From Streptomyces albospinus (GTDB taxonomy: Bacteria; Actinomycetota; Actinomycetes; Streptomycetales; Streptomycetaceae): a stretch of DNA of 64,000 bases. Positions 62,661 to 64,000 of the stretch are shown one piece after another (positions within the stretch are counted from its first letter, which is position 1; the number at the start of each line of letters is the position of its first letter). The notes beneath the pieces are model-generated. The model was not told the origin of the DNA, made no database searches, and was given only the letters and a program-made list of their open reading frames with translations. A program made the position numbers and the translations under genes. Where the stretch lies: positions 720,128 to 784,127 of the forward strand of contig NZ_BMRP01000001.1 in assembly GCF_014648695.1 (NCBI RefSeq), in the 5' to 3' direction.

Positions 62661-62939
62661 GTGTCTGGCCGGACGCATGCCCGCGCATGCCCTGAGCGCA
62701 CTTGTCTGGGTTGCCGGGAGCGAGCGGCCAAGGGCGATTTGCTGCGCATCGTGGCGATCGAGGACGAGTGTGTCCCCGATCCTCGCGGTACGCTGCCCGG
62801 CCGGGGTGCTTACGTGCACCGGACACTGGTCTGCCTCGACCTGGCGGTTCGCCGCCGGGCGTTCCCCCGGGCCTACCGGGGCCGCGGCCCGTTCGACACG
62901 GCGGAGTTGCGCCGGTTCATCGAAGGGGGCGCGCGTTGA
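62661..62939 (+). CDS. YlxR (DUF448) family RNA-binding protein
   Basis: 92 residues from GTG. Family motif RTCLGCRE near residue 13, then LLRIV, GRGAYVHR and CLDLAVRRRAFPRA. YlxR proteins are small basic nucleic-acid-binding factors found between nusA and infB; in other bacteria one has been linked to RNase P regulation. Its own promoter-like box suggests transcription apart from nusA. Confidence 0.93.
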   Translation: MSGRTHARACPERTCLGCRERAAKGDLLRIVAIEDECVPDPRGTLPGRGAYVHRTLVCLDLAVRRRAFPRAYRGRGPFDTAELRRFIEGGAR

Positions 62940-62979
62940 GCAGCCGCCATGGCAATAACGCACAGCAAGAAACGCACAG

Positions 62980-62997
62980 CGCACGGAAAACCGTGCG
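62980..62997 (+). terminator. Tetraloop hairpin in the infB leader
   Basis: CGCACGG-AAAA-CCGTGCG, a perfect 7-bp stem. Could be a weak terminator or attenuator between ylxR and infB. Confidence 0.4.
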
Positions 62998-63034
62998 GTC
63001 AGGTACCTCGCGAGTCGGAAGTAGGTCGAGATTG

Positions 63035-63104
63035 CGATGAGCACTCGATGAGTACGCGATGAGTACGCCCATGAAGTAGCGACGGTCCGGTGGACACCCG
63101 GACC
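63035..63104 (+). repeat. Three 11-bp repeats and a hairpin before infB
   Basis: CGATGAGTACG occurs at 63046-63056 and 63057-63067, with an imperfect copy at 63035-63045. Then GGTCCGG/CCGGACC (63084-63090/63098-63104) forms a hairpin ending 4 bases before the GAAGGAG ribosome-binding site of infB. Confidence 0.5.
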
Positions 63105-63117
63105 TAGAAGGAGCGAA

Positions 63118-64000
63118 GTGGCTAAGGTCCGGGTATACGAACTCGCCAAGGAGTTCGGCGTTGAGAGCAAGGTCGTCATGGCCAAGCTCCAAGAACTTGG
63201 CGAATTCGTCCGTTCGGCGTCCTCGACGATCGAGGCGCCGGTTGTTCGCAAGTTGACCGACGCTTTCCAGGCAGGCAGCGGCAGCGGCCGCGCCGCCGGT
63301 AAGCCCGCGGCGCCGCGCAAGTCGGCCCCCGCGAAGCCGTCCGCGCCCACTCCGGCGCAGGCGGCGCGTCCGGCTGCCCCGAAGCCGGGCGCCCCCAAGC
63401 CGGGCCCCGCGGCCCCGGCTGTCCCCGAGGTGCCGCAGGTTCCCGCGGCCCCCAAGACTCCCGCCGCCGGTCCCACCCCGGGCCCGCGGCCGACCCCGGC
63501 GCGTCCCGCGCCGAAGCCCGCTCCGGCCGCGCCCGCGCAGCCCGAGTTCACGGCCCCGCCGTCCGCGCCGGCTCCCGCCGCGCAGGCAGGGCCCCGTCCC
63601 GGTGCCACCCCCGGCCCGCGTCCGGCCCGTCCGGCGCCCGGCCAGGGTCAGCCCCGTGGCAACGCCCCGCGTTCCGGTGAGCGGCAGGGCGGCCGTCCCG
63701 GCGGCCCCCGCCCGAGCGGTCCGCGTCCGGGCAACAACCCCTTCACCTCCGGTGGCTCCACGGGCATGGCCCGTCCGCAGGCCCCCCGTCCCGGTGGCGC
63801 CCCGCGTCCCGGCGGCCAGGGTGGTCCCGGCGGCCCGCGTCCGCAGGGCGGCGGCCAGGGCGGCCCCCGTCCCCAGGGCCAGGGCGGCGCGCGTCCGACC
63901 CCCGGTGGTATGCCCCGTCCGCAGGGTGCGGCTCCCGGCGGTGCCGGTCCGCGTCCCGGCGGCGGTAACCGTCCGAACCCGGGCATGATGCCGCAGCGCC
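63118..64000 (+). CDS. infB: Translation initiation factor IF-2, N-terminal part (3' end outside window)
   Basis: GTG start 63118 with AAGGAG nearby. The first about 50 residues are the IF2 N-terminal domain ([20 protein letters not shown]). The rest, to the window end, is a Pro/Ala/Gly/Arg-rich linker with repeated PRPGG, GGPRPQG and QGG units, typical for actinobacterial IF-2. The GTPase domain lies beyond the window. IF-2 places initiator tRNA on the ribosome. Confidence 0.95.
   Translation, partial: MAKVRVYELAKEFGVESKVVMAKLQELGEFVRSASSTIEAPVVRKLTDAFQAGSGSGRAAGKPAAPRKSAPAKPSAPTPAQAARPAAPKPGAPKPGPAAPAVPEVPQVPAAPKTPAAGPTPGPRPTPARPAPKPAPAAPAQPEFTAPPSAPAPAAQAGPRPGATPGPRPARPAPGQGQPRGNAPRSGERQGGRPGGPRPSGPRPGNNPFTSGGSTGMARPQAPRPGGAPRPGGQGGPGGPRPQGGGQGGPRPQGQGGARPTPGGMPRPQGAAPGGAGPRPGGGNRPNPGMMPQR

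Noticed and set aside
62949..63062. A 37-codon ORF (ATG 62949) in the infB leader
   Set aside because: It has AT-rich codons unlike its neighbours and no ribosome-binding site, and it ends within the tandem repeats; regulatory leader DNA is more likely.
1..64000. Prophage, insertion sequence, integrative element or biosynthetic gene cluster
   Set aside because: No integrase, transposase, phage structural, PKS or NRPS gene is seen; gene order is that of a conserved Streptomyces core region.

Overview
The window is about 64 kb of very GC-rich DNA with dense, mostly co-directional genes, frequent GTG starts, ATGA/TGATG start-stop overlaps, a whiG sporulation sigma gene and several TANNNT boxes placed 6-8 nt before start codons. 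Together these indicate a Streptomyces (Actinomycetota) chromosomal core region. As far as I remember, the gene order follows the S. coelicolor stretch from the sip signal peptidases to infB. There are no rRNA or tRNA genes, CRISPR arrays, insertion sequences or prophage genes.

Layout. 1-8.2 kb: end of a signal peptidase I gene, a NUDIX hydrolase, DUF2469, yraN, comM, dprA, whiG, a TetR regulator and, on the minus strand, an M23-type exported protein. 8.7-14.6 kb: translation and envelope core genes rpsB, tsf, pyrH, frr, cdsA, rlmN. 14.7-18.8 kb: a TPP riboswitch controlling a thiamine-type ABC importer (binding protein, double permease, ATPase). 18.9-24.2 kb: accessory genes (EamA-like membrane protein, LOG-family protein plus MarR, divergent RidA-like protein, an ABC pair with an eroded ATPase). 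24.4-48.7 kb: a polyamine/GABA catabolic region holding an Lrp regulator, two class-III aminotransferases, three aldehyde dehydrogenases, a complete PotABCD-type importer, a second orphan PotD-like protein, a PuuB-like FAD oxidase and a PucR-type regulator. It is interrupted by an add-family deaminase probably acting in futalosine menaquinone synthesis, a NADAR protein, a PAP2 phosphatase and an orphan VirD4-like ATPase. 49.1-58.7 kb: acyl-CoA dehydrogenase, dxr, rseP and ispG (two MEP-pathway genes around a site-2 protease), two GNAT acetyltransferases and proS. 58.7-64 kb: a pseudokinase-like protein, a DUF4439 protein and a lipoprotein on the minus strand, then rimP, nusA, ylxR and the 5' part of infB.

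How the genes fit together. Polyamine uptake (PotABCD), oxidation or transamination of the amine, aldehyde oxidation to GABA-type acids and GABA transamination are all encoded here. Their divergent promoters carry inverted repeats that could bind the local Lrp protein. The most notable signals are: in-frame TTA codons only in comM and dprA, which suggests bldA control of DNA-processing genes; a 14-copy perfect heptamer tract and a related 9-mer tract; DnaA-box-like sites before yraN and rpsB; a 27-codon ORF coupled between the Lrp gene and an aminotransferase; and several proteins that keep a family fold but have lost catalytic residues.
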